The translations under genes and the position numbers were made by a program. From the NCBI GenBank assembly GCA_946886175.1, contig CAMPIA010000014.1:1-14027 (forward strand): 14,027 bases of DNA, given 5' to 3'. The notes beneath the pieces were generated by a model that saw only the letters and a list, made by a program, of their open reading frames with translations, ran no database searches and was not told the origin of the DNA. Below are positions 1 to 6,111 of this stretch, one piece after another (the first letter of the stretch is position 1; the number at the start of each line of letters is the position of its first letter). The DNA is from an uncultured Altererythrobacter sp. GTDB lineage: Bacteria > Pseudomonadota > Alphaproteobacteria > Sphingomonadales > Sphingomonadaceae.

Positions 1-449
1 TCCAGGAAGCCGACTATTTCAACGCGATCCACGGCAACCAGTTCATCGCCGACCTGATGCCCAAGCATCCGGTCTATATCGCGATGCTGGACGACCACGC
101 GCGCAGCGTGATCGGGCTGCCGCACCCCTCGGGCCGCGCGGCGATGAAGATGCTCGAGAACGAGGGTTTCGCCTACGAAGGCTACCTCGACATCTTCGAC
201 GGCGGGCCGACGATGACCGCGCGCACCGACCAGGTGAAGAGCGTCGCCGCGGCGCGCCCCCACCACATCGAGCGCTGCGACCTCGATTACGGCGAACGCG
301 CGATCATCGCCACCGGCGAACTCGACGGCTTCCGCTCGGCCTACGGCATGCGCGAGATAACCCCCGAGGGCACGATCGCGATCGACGAAGCCGCGGCGAA
401 GGCGCTCGGCGTGCAACGGGGCGGCGAGGTGTGGAGCGTGGCGCGGTGA
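1..449 (+). CDS. astA: Arginine N-succinyltransferase (AstA), C-terminal part
   Basis: The gene enters from the left edge; the first complete codon is at position 3, and about 148 C-terminal residues are visible, less than half of the usual ~340-residue enzyme. The segment beginning QEADYFNAIHGNQFIADLMP, followed by KHPVYIAML and a later FDGGPTM, is typical of the AstA C-terminal half. AstA transfers succinyl from succinyl-CoA to arginine, the first step of the AST pathway of arginine catabolism in the cytoplasm. Complete astB follows 181 bp downstream on the same strand, which supports both assignments. The gap between them is filled by a palindromic repeat rather than being the short spacing usual in an operon. 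The function call is firm; the start lies outside the window. Confidence 0.93.
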   Translation, partial: QEADYFNAIHGNQFIADLMPKHPVYIAMLDDHARSVIGLPHPSGRAAMKMLENEGFAYEGYLDIFDGGPTMTARTDQVKSVAAARPHHIERCDLDYGERAIIATGELDGFRSAYGMREITPEGTIAIDEAAAKALGVQRGGEVWSVAR

Positions 450-472
450 TGGCGTCCTTGGGGCACAACAGG

Positions 473-623
473 TCCTTCGGGCCCTTCGAGACGGGCTCTC
501 AGCCTTCGGCTTCGATCCCTCCTCAGGGTGAGCGGACAAATAAAAGACCCGTTCATCCTGAGGAGAGGCTGAGGAGCGAACGAAGTTCGCGTCTCGAAGC
601 CTCGTCTCGAAGGGCTCCAAGGA
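473..623. repeat. Palindromic interspersed repeat, copy 1 (astA-astB gap)
   Basis: A long imperfect inverted repeat. The outer arms 473-493 and 603-623 pair at 19 of 21 positions, including a perfect 13-bp run (481-493 with 603-615). Inner arms around 516-534 and 550-568 share the CTCCTCAGG core. There is a separate perfect 6-bp hairpin at 576-590 (GCGAAC, loop GAA, GTTCGC). The decamer CGTCTCGAAG occurs twice (590-599 and 603-612). Positions 512-536 are identical over 25 nt to the complement of 10135-10159, so this is one member of a dispersed family. It does not code convincingly. It probably forms a large hairpin in the ast transcript and may affect mRNA stability or read-through; that role is inferred. 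Confidence 0.8.
619..623 (+). promoter_or_regulatory. astB ribosome-binding site inside the repeat end
   Basis: AAGGA lies 7 nt before the astB ATG at 631 and is the last five bases of the outer right arm of the palindromic repeat. In the folded repeat these bases would pair with 473-477, so the structure could hide the site. The position is seen directly; the effect on translation is inferred. Confidence 0.6.
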
Positions 624-630
624 CGGCCGC

Positions 631-1878
631 ATGACGCTCGCGGAAATCAACTTCGACGGCATCGTCGGCCCCAGCCATAACTACGCGGGGCTCAGCCTCG
701 GCAATGTCGCCAGCGCGAGCCACAAGGGCGATCCGTCGTATCCGCGCGCCGCGGCGCTCCAGGGACTCGCGAAGATGCGCGGCAATCTGGCGCGCGGGCT
801 GGCGCAAGGATTCCTGCTGCCCCTCCCCCGCCCGAACGCGGCGCTGATCGAGCGGCTCGCGGTGGACGACAGCGCCGACCGGGGCCTGCTCGCCGCGGCG
901 TGGTCGGCGAGCTCGATGTGGACCGCCAACGCCGCGACCGTCAGCCCTGCGCCCGACACCGCCGACGGGCGCTGCCACCTCACCCCCGCGAATCTCTCGA
1001 CCATGCTCCACCGGGCGCAGGAATGGCGCGACACCAGGCGCCAGCTCGACCTGGCTTTCGCCGACCGCGCGCACTTCGCGGTGCACGAAGCGGTTCCGGG
1101 CAGCTTCGGCGACGAGGGCGCGGCGAACCATATGCGGCTGTGCGAAGGGCACGGCAGCCCGGGGGTCGAGGTGTTTGTCTATGGCCGTCCGGGCGGCAAG
1201 TATCCCGCGCGCCAGCACGAACAGGCAAGCCGCGCGGTCGCGCGCCTCCACGGGCTCGATCCCGCGCGCACCGTGTTCATCGAGCAGAACCCGGCGGCGA
1301 TCGAAGCGGGCGCGTTCCATAACGACGTGGTCGCGGTCGCCAACGAGCGCGTGCTGTTCGCCCACGCCGAAGCCTTCGCCGACCAGGCCGGCGCCTACGA
1401 GGCGATCCGCGCGAAATTCCCCGCGCTCGAAGTGGTCGAGGTGCCGGCGAGCGCGGTGAGCCTCGAGGAGGCGATCCGCACCTATCTGTTCAACGCGCAG
1501 CTCGTGACCCTGCCCGATGGCGCCATGGCCCTGGTGGTGCCCGACGACTGCCGCGAGAGCGCGTCGGTGTGGAGCTGGTGCGAGGCGATGCTCGCCGGCA
1601 ATGGCCCGATCCGGCAGGTCATTCCGGTCGATGTGCGGCAGAGCATGGCCAACGGCGGCGGCCCGGCGTGCCTGCGGCTGCGCGTGGTCGCGGACCCGGC
1701 GACGGTCGATCCGCGCTTTCTGCTTGGCGAGCGGGCGGCGGAGCGGATCGAAGCGGCGATCGCGCAGCACTGGCCCGAACAGATCGATCCCGCCGACATC
1801 GGTAACGACGCGCTGGCGCGCACGGTGCGCGCGGCGCGAGCGTCCCTTCTTGAAACACTGGAACTTTCCGAGCTCTGA
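631..1878 (+). CDS. astB: N-succinylarginine dihydrolase (AstB)
   Basis: The 415-residue protein begins MTLAEINFDGIVGPSHNYAG, the typical AstB N-terminus. It belongs to the amidinotransferase-fold family and converts N2-succinylarginine to N2-succinylornithine, two ammonia and CO2, the second step of the AST pathway. The expected catalytic residues are present: Glu162 (in GDEGAANHM), His230 (in AFHNDVV) and Cys347 (in NGGGPACLRLR). They match the E. coli triad Glu174, His248 and Cys365 with constant offsets. It is slightly shorter than the usual ~440 residues but has no evident gap in its core. The start is set by the conserved N-terminus and by AAGGA 7 nt upstream. It follows astA on the same strand and was probably co-transcribed with it before or despite the repeat between them. 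Confidence 0.97.
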   Translation: MTLAEINFDGIVGPSHNYAGLSLGNVASASHKGDPSYPRAAALQGLAKMRGNLARGLAQGFLLPLPRPNAALIERLAVDDSADRGLLAAAWSASSMWTANAATVSPAPDTADGRCHLTPANLSTMLHRAQEWRDTRRQLDLAFADRAHFAVHEAVPGSFGDEGAANHMRLCEGHGSPGVEVFVYGRPGGKYPARQHEQASRAVARLHGLDPARTVFIEQNPAAIEAGAFHNDVVAVANERVLFAHAEAFADQAGAYEAIRAKFPALEVVEVPASAVSLEEAIRTYLFNAQLVTLPDGAMALVVPDDCRESASVWSWCEAMLAGNGPIRQVIPVDVRQSMANGGGPACLRLRVVADPATVDPRFLLGERAAERIEAAIAQHWPEQIDPADIGNDALARTVRAARASLLETLELSEL

Positions 1879-1995
1879 CCCGCTGGACTGCCTGTCGGCG
1901 GGGCTTACAATCGCCCTCGAGTTAACCACCGCCTCGCGCGCAGATGCGCGGCTGGCACGCGCCTTGCGTCGCCGGGCGTTAACGAAAGGGTGCGC

Positions 1996-2235
1996 ATGTT
2001 CGCGAAGATCCGCCGCCTGTTCGTCATCAAGACGCGGGTGGAAGCCTATCTGATCATCTACGCGCTCGCGCTCGGCGCGACGGCGCGCGGCTCGGCCTAT
2101 CTCGCGCAATATCCGGGCTGGGGCGGCAAGCTGCTGTTCCTCGCCTGCTCGGGCGCGGTGTTCCTCGCCGGCGCGAAAATCCTCGACTGCCTGCGCTACG
2201 AGCGCGAGCGGCGGGCGGATGCGGAGGCAATCTAG
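1996..2235 (+). CDS. Small conserved-type membrane protein, 79 aa
   Basis: The ATG at 1996 gives 79 residues starting MFAKIRRLFVIKTRVEAYL. A GTG two codons earlier (1990) is possible, but GAAAGG at 1984-1989 is spaced 6 nt before the ATG and so favours it. There are two hydrophobic segments, about residues 16-30 (EAYLIIYALALGATA) and 45-62 (KLLFLACSGAVFLAGAKI), with a basic N-terminus and a charged tail (LRYERERRADAEA). This suggests a two-helix inner-membrane protein. I recall similar short proteins in sphingomonad genomes but know no function. It stands alone between astB and the ssrA region. Two GTTAAC palindromes (1921-1926 and 1978-1983) lie upstream and may be control sites, with no firm support. 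Confidence 0.72.
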   Translation: MFAKIRRLFVIKTRVEAYLIIYALALGATARGSAYLAQYPGWGGKLLFLACSGAVFLAGAKILDCLRYERERRADAEAI

Positions 2236-2240
2236 CCGAA

Positions 2241-2385
2241 CAATTCGCTTTCAGATTTGGTTCAGAGCGAGCCGAGAATGGTGATCGGCGAGAACCGGCG
2301 CGCAGCGACCTTCAGGTCGTGAGCACCGGAAGCGCAGCCGATTGCCATTCGCAGGCCGCTATGGGCCGAATCTGAAAGCGAATTG
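2241..2385 (+). repeat. 145-bp inverted-repeat element with four-way-junction fold
   Basis: The element is bounded by perfect 17-bp inverted repeats (CAATTCGCTTTCAGATT at 2241-2257, its complement at 2369-2385). Between them three hairpins can form: A, 2259-2263 with 2269-2273; B, a 14-bp stem 2276-2289 with 2337-2350, enclosing CCGG/CCGG (2295-2298 with 2326-2329) and CGACC-TTCA-GGTCG (2306-2319); C, 2354-2357 with 2364-2367. Linkers are only 1-3 nt, so the whole is a cloverleaf-like four-way junction. The non-Watson-Crick pairs (2261/2271, 2282/2344, 2283/2343, 2305/2320) are all G-U if the plus strand is the RNA and would be A-C on the minus strand, so a plus-strand transcript is favoured. 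It could be a MITE-like repeat or a structured RNA. No target duplication or long reading frame is seen. Confidence 0.7.
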
Positions 2386-2389
2386 GGGT

Positions 2390-2735
2390 GGGGGTTTCTG
2401 TTGCTACGTACCCCCGGACGCCCGGTTTCCGATTCTGTTACCCGGTTCGGTCCGAACCGTGCTCGTAGCTTTGTAAGATCAGGCCGTTAGGCCGTCAGGT
2501 TACGCAGCGAGAGCAAGTGCTTCGTTGTCGTTGGCACTTGTGAGTTTTGAGCCTTTAACGGGTTACTCAGCCCGGGCGAAAACAATGCCTTTCAACACAC
2601 GTCGATCCTGGTTCGGCCCCATCAGGAAACGCTTGGAATCAAACGCCTTTTGGTGGAGCCGCCGGGTACTGCCCCCGGGTCCGTTGTGCCTATTGCACAT
2701 TGCCATTTATCACCATAGCCGGCCGAAACCGGCAC
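2390..2735 (-). ncRNA. ssrA: Two-piece (permuted) transfer-messenger RNA, ssrA
   Basis: Read on the minus strand, the order is acceptor piece, spacer, coding piece, the circularly permuted alphaproteobacterial arrangement. The acceptor piece ends in a T arm (5-bp stem 2678-2674 with 2666-2662, 7-nt loop GGCAGTA), acceptor strand CGGCTCC (2661-2655), A and CCA (2653-2651). About 30 nt of spacer follow (2650-2621). The coding piece starts GGGGCCG at 2620, which pairs with CGGCTCC over 7 bp; the third pair is G-U, the alanine identity element. Then come the D-loop-like CAGGATCGAC and the tag reading frame ANDNEALALAA with TAA (2535-2500). tmRNA with SmpB rescues stalled ribosomes and tags the unfinished product for proteolysis. 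The outer ends are approximate: the 5' end is inferred from the promoter and the 3' end from a GGGGGT/ACCCCC pairing near 2390-2414. Confidence 0.93.
2500..2535 (-). other. tmRNA tag reading frame (ANDNEALALAA, stop)
   Basis: On the minus strand, GCC at 2535-2533 is the resume codon. The following codons read Ala-Asn-Asp-Asn-Glu-Ala-Leu-Ala-Leu-Ala-Ala and end in TAA at 2502-2500. The ANDN start and the Ala-Leu-Ala-Ala end are the standard tag pattern; the hydrophobic end is the degron recognised by ClpXP-type proteases. Confidence 0.93.
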
Positions 2736-2740
2736 CGACC

Positions 2741-2768
2741 TATATAGGCGATTTCCGATTAATGTGAA
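2741..2768 (-). promoter_or_regulatory. Probable ssrA promoter
   Basis: On the minus strand, TTCACA (2768-2763) and TATATA (2746-2741) are separated by 16 bp and resemble sigma-70 -35 and -10 boxes, placing a start near 2734, just ahead of the tmRNA acceptor piece. The site lies between the mscL stop (2790) and ssrA, so ssrA need not rely on mscL transcription. Confidence 0.5.
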
Positions 2769-2789
2769 GTGAGCGGCAAACGGCGCGGA

Positions 2790-3227
2790 TCAGGGCCGCT
2801 TGCGCAGCTCGTCGCGGATTTCCTTGAGCAGGTCGAGCTCGGTCGGCCCGGCGGGCTTTTCCTCGGGCGGCTTGGCCTCGAACTCGGCCATGACCTTCTT
2901 GGCGTAGCGCACCAGCAGGAAGATGATGAACGCCAGGATCAGGAAGTTGATCACCGCAGTGATGAACGCCCCGTAGCCGATCATCGCCGCGCCGGCTTCC
3001 TTGAGCGCGGCGTAATCGGTGGGGGAGCCCTGGTAGCCTTCGGGCGTGGTCAGCAGGAAGAAGTAGTTCGAAAAATCCGCTCCGCCGAAGATCCAGCCGA
3101 CGACCGGCATGATCACCTCGTCGGTCAGCGAGGTGACGATCTTGCCGAACGCCGCGCCGATGATCACCGCGACCGCGAGATCGATCACGTTGCCCCTGGC
3201 GATAAAACCCCTGAAATCCGAAAGCAT
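2790..3227 (-). CDS. mscL: Large-conductance mechanosensitive channel MscL
   Basis: The 145-residue protein begins MLSDFRGFIARGNVIDLAVAV, the hallmark MscL N-terminus: an amphipathic helix, then TM1 at about residues 14-45 with the pore-lining GAAFGKIVTSL. A periplasmic loop follows, then TM2 at about 80-107 (FITAVINFLILAFIIFLLV) and the C-terminal bundle helix TELDLLKEIRDELRK. MscL forms a pentamer in the inner membrane that opens on hypo-osmotic shock to release solutes. The length is normal. The frame stays open 21 codons upstream, but the family N-terminus and GGAGG (3239-3235, spacing 7) fix the start at 3227. It is divergent from lemA and upstream of ssrA on the same strand. Confidence 0.97.
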   Translation of the reverse strand: MLSDFRGFIARGNVIDLAVAVIIGAAFGKIVTSLTDEVIMPVVGWIFGGADFSNYFFLLTTPEGYQGSPTDYAALKEAGAAMIGYGAFITAVINFLILAFIIFLLVRYAKKVMAEFEAKPPEEKPAGPTELDLLKEIRDELRKRP

Positions 3228-3304
3228 GTTTCGCCCTCCCGAAAATTGCGCGTTCGCTCGCGTTGTGCCAGCACAGCGCTGCGCTGCCAAGATCGGCGAT
3301 TTCC

Positions 3305-3332
3305 TTGAAATGGCCTACGGGTGTGCTATCTG
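3305..3332 (+). promoter_or_regulatory. Possible promoter of the lemA operon
   Basis: TTGAAA (3305-3310), a 16-bp spacer and TATCTG (3327-3332) form a plausible sigma-70 type site about 54 bp before the lemA start, in the gap between the divergent mscL and lemA. The -10 match is only moderate, so this is tentative. Confidence 0.4.
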
Positions 3333-3385
3333 CACAATACAGACCGTCGCGGCGCACGGTGCGTTCGCGCAAGGGGAGCTTTTCG

Positions 3386-4066
3386 ATGAACTGGAAGTCC
3401 GTCCGCCGCTTTTCGCTGGTCGCGCTCGCTTCGCTCGGCCTCGCGGCCTGCGGGATCAACTCGGTCCCTGCCGCGCAGGAGAACGCGAAGGCCAAGTGGG
3501 CCGACGTGCAGGCCGCGTTCCAGGCGCGCGCCAACCTGGTGCCCAACCTGCAGGAAATCGTGCTCGCCTCGGCGGAGCAGGAGCGTGAGACGCTCGACCA
3601 GGTGATCGAGGCGCGCGCCTCGGCCACCCGCCCCGAGATTCAGGTCGACGGTGACGATCTCTCCGATCCCGCCGCGATGGCGCAGTATCAGCAGGCGCAG
3701 AACACGCTGGGCGGCGCCTTGAGCCGGCTGCTGGTGTCGGTCGAGCGCTATCCCGAACTGCGCAGCCAGGAAAATTTCGGCCGCTTCATGACCCAGATCG
3801 AGGGGCAGGAAAACCGCATCCGGGTGGCGCTGCGCGACTACAACGAGGCGGTGCGCCAGTATAACACCACGATCCGCACCTTCCCCGACACGATCGGCGC
3901 GAACATCATCCACGGCGCCGAGCCGATGGTGCCTTACGAGGCCGTGACGCCCGGTGCAGAAGTCGCGCCCACGCTCGACATGGGCGTCGGTGCCGATGCC
4001 GCCACCCAGAGCACCGGAGCGAACGACAACACCGCCGAGCAGCCCGCCGCAGCGGCGAACAATTGA
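3386..4066 (+). CDS. LemA family lipoprotein
   Basis: The 226-residue protein has a lipoprotein signal peptide (MNWKSVRRFSLVALASLGLAAC) with lipobox LAAC and acylated Cys22. The LemA domain follows: AKWADVQAAFQARANLVPNLQEIV, then the paired helices including YPELRSQENFGRFMTQIEGQENRI and the motif YNEAVRQYNTTIRTFP. An Ala/Thr/Asn-rich tail of about 40 residues is probably disordered. LemA proteins are mostly helical and membrane-anchored, and their molecular role is unclear. They commonly sit beside TPM-domain genes, as here. AAGGGGAG (3371-3378) 7 nt before the ATG fixes this start; the frame is open further upstream but lacks such a site. It is the first gene of a five-gene same-strand cluster. 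Confidence 0.93.
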   Translation: MNWKSVRRFSLVALASLGLAACGINSVPAAQENAKAKWADVQAAFQARANLVPNLQEIVLASAEQERETLDQVIEARASATRPEIQVDGDDLSDPAAMAQYQQAQNTLGGALSRLLVSVERYPELRSQENFGRFMTQIEGQENRIRVALRDYNEAVRQYNTTIRTFPDTIGANIIHGAEPMVPYEAVTPGAEVAPTLDMGVGADAATQSTGANDNTAEQPAAAANN

Positions 4067-4086
4067 TCCACCGGCCGACAAGCGCG

Positions 4087-4896
4087 ATGCGTGCCGTCGC
4101 TCGCCTGCTCCTGATCCTCGCGGCGGCGCTCGGGTTCGCCCTGCCCGCCGCCGCGCAGGATTTCCCCGAGCGTGGGACGGCCCCGGTGGTCGATGCGGCG
4201 AACGTGATCGACGACGCGACTGAGGCCCGGCTGACGCAGGAGCTCGCCGCGTTCGAGCAGCGCAGCCAGCGGCAGTTCGTGATCGCGACGATCCCCGACC
4301 TGCAAGGCTACGACATCGCCGACTACGGCTACCGCCTCGGCCGCGAATGGGGCCTGGGCGATGCGGAGAACAACGACGGGATCATCCTGATCGTCGCGCC
4401 CAACGAGAAGCGGATGCGGATCGAGGTCGGTTACGGGCTCGAAGGGGTGATCCCCGACGGGCTCGCATTCGAATATATCGAGGCGATGAAGCCGTATTTC
4501 CGCGAGGGCGACTATTCGGGCGGGATCGCAATGGCGGCCGATCGCATCATCGACCAGCTCGAACTGCCGCCCGAGGAAGCGGCGCAGGTTGCCGCACAGG
4601 CCGAGCAGGCCCGCGAGAGCGACGGCGGCTTCCCCTTCGGCGCGCTGATCTGGATCGGGTTCATGTTCTTCGCCTTCGTCCTCCCGATGCTGGGACGCGG
4701 GCGCCGGCGGCGCTATCGCGGCAACGGTGTGGGCGACACCTTGGGCACCATCGCGCTATGGGGCGTGGCCAGCAGCCTGTCCGACAACGACTGGGGCGGC
4801 GGCGGCGGATTCGGCGGCGGCGGCGGCGGCGGGTTCGGCGGCTTTTCGGGCGGCGGCGGCAGTTTCGGAGGCGGCGGCGCCTCCGGGGGGTGGTAA
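4087..4896 (+). CDS. TPM-domain membrane protein with Gly-rich tail (YgcG-like)
   Basis: The 269-residue protein has a Sec signal peptide (about 1-23, ending AAA before QDFPERG). The TPM domain spans about 34-158 and shows RQFVIATIPDLQGYDI, NNDGIILIVAPNEKRMRIEVGYGLEG and YFREGDYSGGI. One TM helix at about 184-203 is followed by a basic patch (RGRRRRYR). The last ~35 residues are almost all Gly, Phe and Ser, ending SGGW. This architecture is that of YgcG-type proteins: a periplasmic TPM domain anchored in the inner membrane. TPM domains have been linked to phosphatase activity in plants and to membrane-protein maintenance; the role here is unknown. The ATG at 4087 is chosen because it starts the signal peptide; a TTG at 4063 overlapping the lemA stop is less likely. 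The RBS is weak, suggesting coupling to lemA 20 bp upstream. Confidence 0.9.
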   Translation: MRAVARLLLILAAALGFALPAAAQDFPERGTAPVVDAANVIDDATEARLTQELAAFEQRSQRQFVIATIPDLQGYDIADYGYRLGREWGLGDAENNDGIILIVAPNEKRMRIEVGYGLEGVIPDGLAFEYIEAMKPYFREGDYSGGIAMAADRIIDQLELPPEEAAQVAAQAEQARESDGGFPFGALIWIGFMFFAFVLPMLGRGRRRRYRGNGVGDTLGTIALWGVASSLSDNDWGGGGGFGGGGGGGFGGFSGGGGSFGGGGASGGW

Positions 4897-4899
4897 GCG

Positions 4900-5574
4900 A
4901 TGGCATATCTGACAGACGATCAGCACAAGATCGTCACCGACGCGGTCGCCGCGGCCGAGCTCGAAACCTCGGGCGAGATCGTCACCGTGCTCGCCGACCG
5001 TTCGGACGGCTACACCGACATCGCGCTGCTATGGGCGATCGCCGCCGCGTTCACCGCGATGAGCGTGGTCGCGCTCCTGCCCGGTTTCTTCCTCGCCAGG
5101 CTCGACGCGTTGCTGGGCGGCTGGACGCACGAATGGACGCCAGGGGAATTGTTCGCGATGCTGACCGCGTTCGGCCTGATCGCCTTCGCCGCCGTGTGGG
5201 CGATCCAGCTGTGGCAGCCGCTCAAGTTCGCGCTCGTCCCCGGCCCGGTGAAGAGCGCGCGGACCCATGACCGGGCGGTGGCGCTGTTCAAGGTCGGCGC
5301 CGAGCGGCGCACGCACGGGCGCACCGGGGTACTGATCTATCTCTCGATGCGCGAGCACCGCGCGGAGATCGTCGCCGACCGGCCGATCGCCGAGAAAGTC
5401 CCGGCCGAAGTCTGGGGCGCGGCGATGGCGGACATGCTCGCCGAGATCAAACAGGGCCGCATCGCCGAAGGGATGGCCGCGGGCGTGCGCGACGTCGCCC
5501 AGGTGCTCGCCCAGCATTTCCCGCGCGCCGACGACGACCGGAACGAGCTGCCCGACCGGCTGATCGAGGTATGA
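4900..5574 (+). CDS. Second TPM-domain protein with two membrane helices
   Basis: The 224-residue protein has no signal peptide. The N-terminal stretch LTDDQHKIVTDAVAAAELETSGEIVTVLADRSDGYTD matches the start of a TPM domain. Two hydrophobic segments follow (about 42-67 and 84-105), then GVLIYLSMREHRAEIVADRPIAEKVPAEVWGAAMADMLAEIKQGRIAEGMAAGV, which matches the end of a TPM fold. The domain is therefore split by a membrane hairpin, placing both halves on the same side, probably the cytoplasm. Such short TPM proteins accompany LemA and the Gly-rich TPM protein in sphingomonads. It starts 3 bp after the preceding stop, and its TGA overlaps the next ATG (ATGA at 5571-5574), indicating translational coupling. 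The function is not established. Confidence 0.88.
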   Translation: MAYLTDDQHKIVTDAVAAAELETSGEIVTVLADRSDGYTDIALLWAIAAAFTAMSVVALLPGFFLARLDALLGGWTHEWTPGELFAMLTAFGLIAFAAVWAIQLWQPLKFALVPGPVKSARTHDRAVALFKVGAERRTHGRTGVLIYLSMREHRAEIVADRPIAEKVPAEVWGAAMADMLAEIKQGRIAEGMAAGVRDVAQVLAQHFPRADDDRNELPDRLIEV

Positions 5575-6110
5575 CGGCGGATCGGGACGAACCCGAACAG
5601 GTCGTCTGGCAGGGCAAGTATATCGTCGCCAAGACCCGCGGACGGTGGGAATACGTCTCGCGCGCACGCGGCATTCGCGCGGCGGTGATTCTCGCGGTGG
5701 AGGACGGGCATGTCCTGCTGGTCGAGCAATATCGCGTTCCGCTGGGCCGGGTCTGCCTCGAGCTGCCCGCGGGCCTGATCGGCGACGACGACGGCTGCGA
5801 GGACGAGGTGGCCGAAGCCGCCGCCGTCCGCGAGCTCGAGGAAGAAACCGGCTACACCGCGGCGCGAATGGAGGATCTGGGCGAGTTCCAGTCCTCGCCC
5901 GGCATGGTCAGCGAGAGCTTCACGCTGCTGCGCGCGCGCGGCCTCGCGAAAATCGGCGATGGCGGCGGCACCGACAGCGAGGACATCACCGTGCACCGTG
6001 TCGCGCTCGCCGATCTCGCCGAATTCGTTGCGCAGCGGCGCGCGCTCGGCCATGCCGTCGATGTGCGGATCGCCCTGCTGCTGGCGGCCGGCTTCATCGG
6101 GGAGGATTGA
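5571..6110 (+). CDS. Nudix hydrolase, ADP-ribose pyrophosphatase-like
   Basis: The 179-residue protein carries a Nudix box: Glu79, seven residues, then RELEEETGY at 87-95 (REUxEExGU), the metal-binding glutamates being 88, 91 and 92. The upstream VEQYRVPLGRVCLELPAGLI and the SPGMVSE motif, with Pro110 15 residues after the box, are features of the ADP-ribose pyrophosphatase subgroup. That subgroup splits ADP-ribose or similar nucleotide sugars into AMP and a sugar phosphate. The box glycine is not in register: glycines are at 71 and 75, while the consensus spacing from Glu79 would put one at 73, so the loop has a small insertion or variation. The ATG overlaps the preceding stop by 4 bp. The substrate is inferred from motifs only. 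Confidence 0.88.
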   Translation: MTADRDEPEQVVWQGKYIVAKTRGRWEYVSRARGIRAAVILAVEDGHVLLVEQYRVPLGRVCLELPAGLIGDDDGCEDEVAEAAAVRELEEETGYTAARMEDLGEFQSSPGMVSESFTLLRARGLAKIGDGGGTDSEDITVHRVALADLAEFVAQRRALGHAVDVRIALLLAAGFIGED

Positions 6111-6111
6111 T

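Noticed and set aside
553..2109. 518-codon open frame on the minus strand across astB
   Set aside because: It lies antisense to a clear AstB with all catalytic residues; composition is Arg/Ala/His-rich without domains, the usual shadow of high-GC codon bias.
2525..2767. 80-codon open frame on the plus strand
   Set aside because: It is antisense to the tmRNA gene; the conserved signal here is RNA structure and the tag frame on the minus strand.
2236..2789. Genomic island or integrase attachment site at ssrA
   Set aside because: tmRNA genes are common integration targets, but no integrase, no flanking duplicate of the ssrA end and no change in gene content toward mobile functions is visible in the window.
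4796..4893. Gly-rich low-complexity coding stretch as a tandem repeat or frameshift artefact
   Set aside because: The Gly/Phe/Ser tail is normal for YgcG-type TPM proteins and the frame ends properly 3 bp before the next gene.
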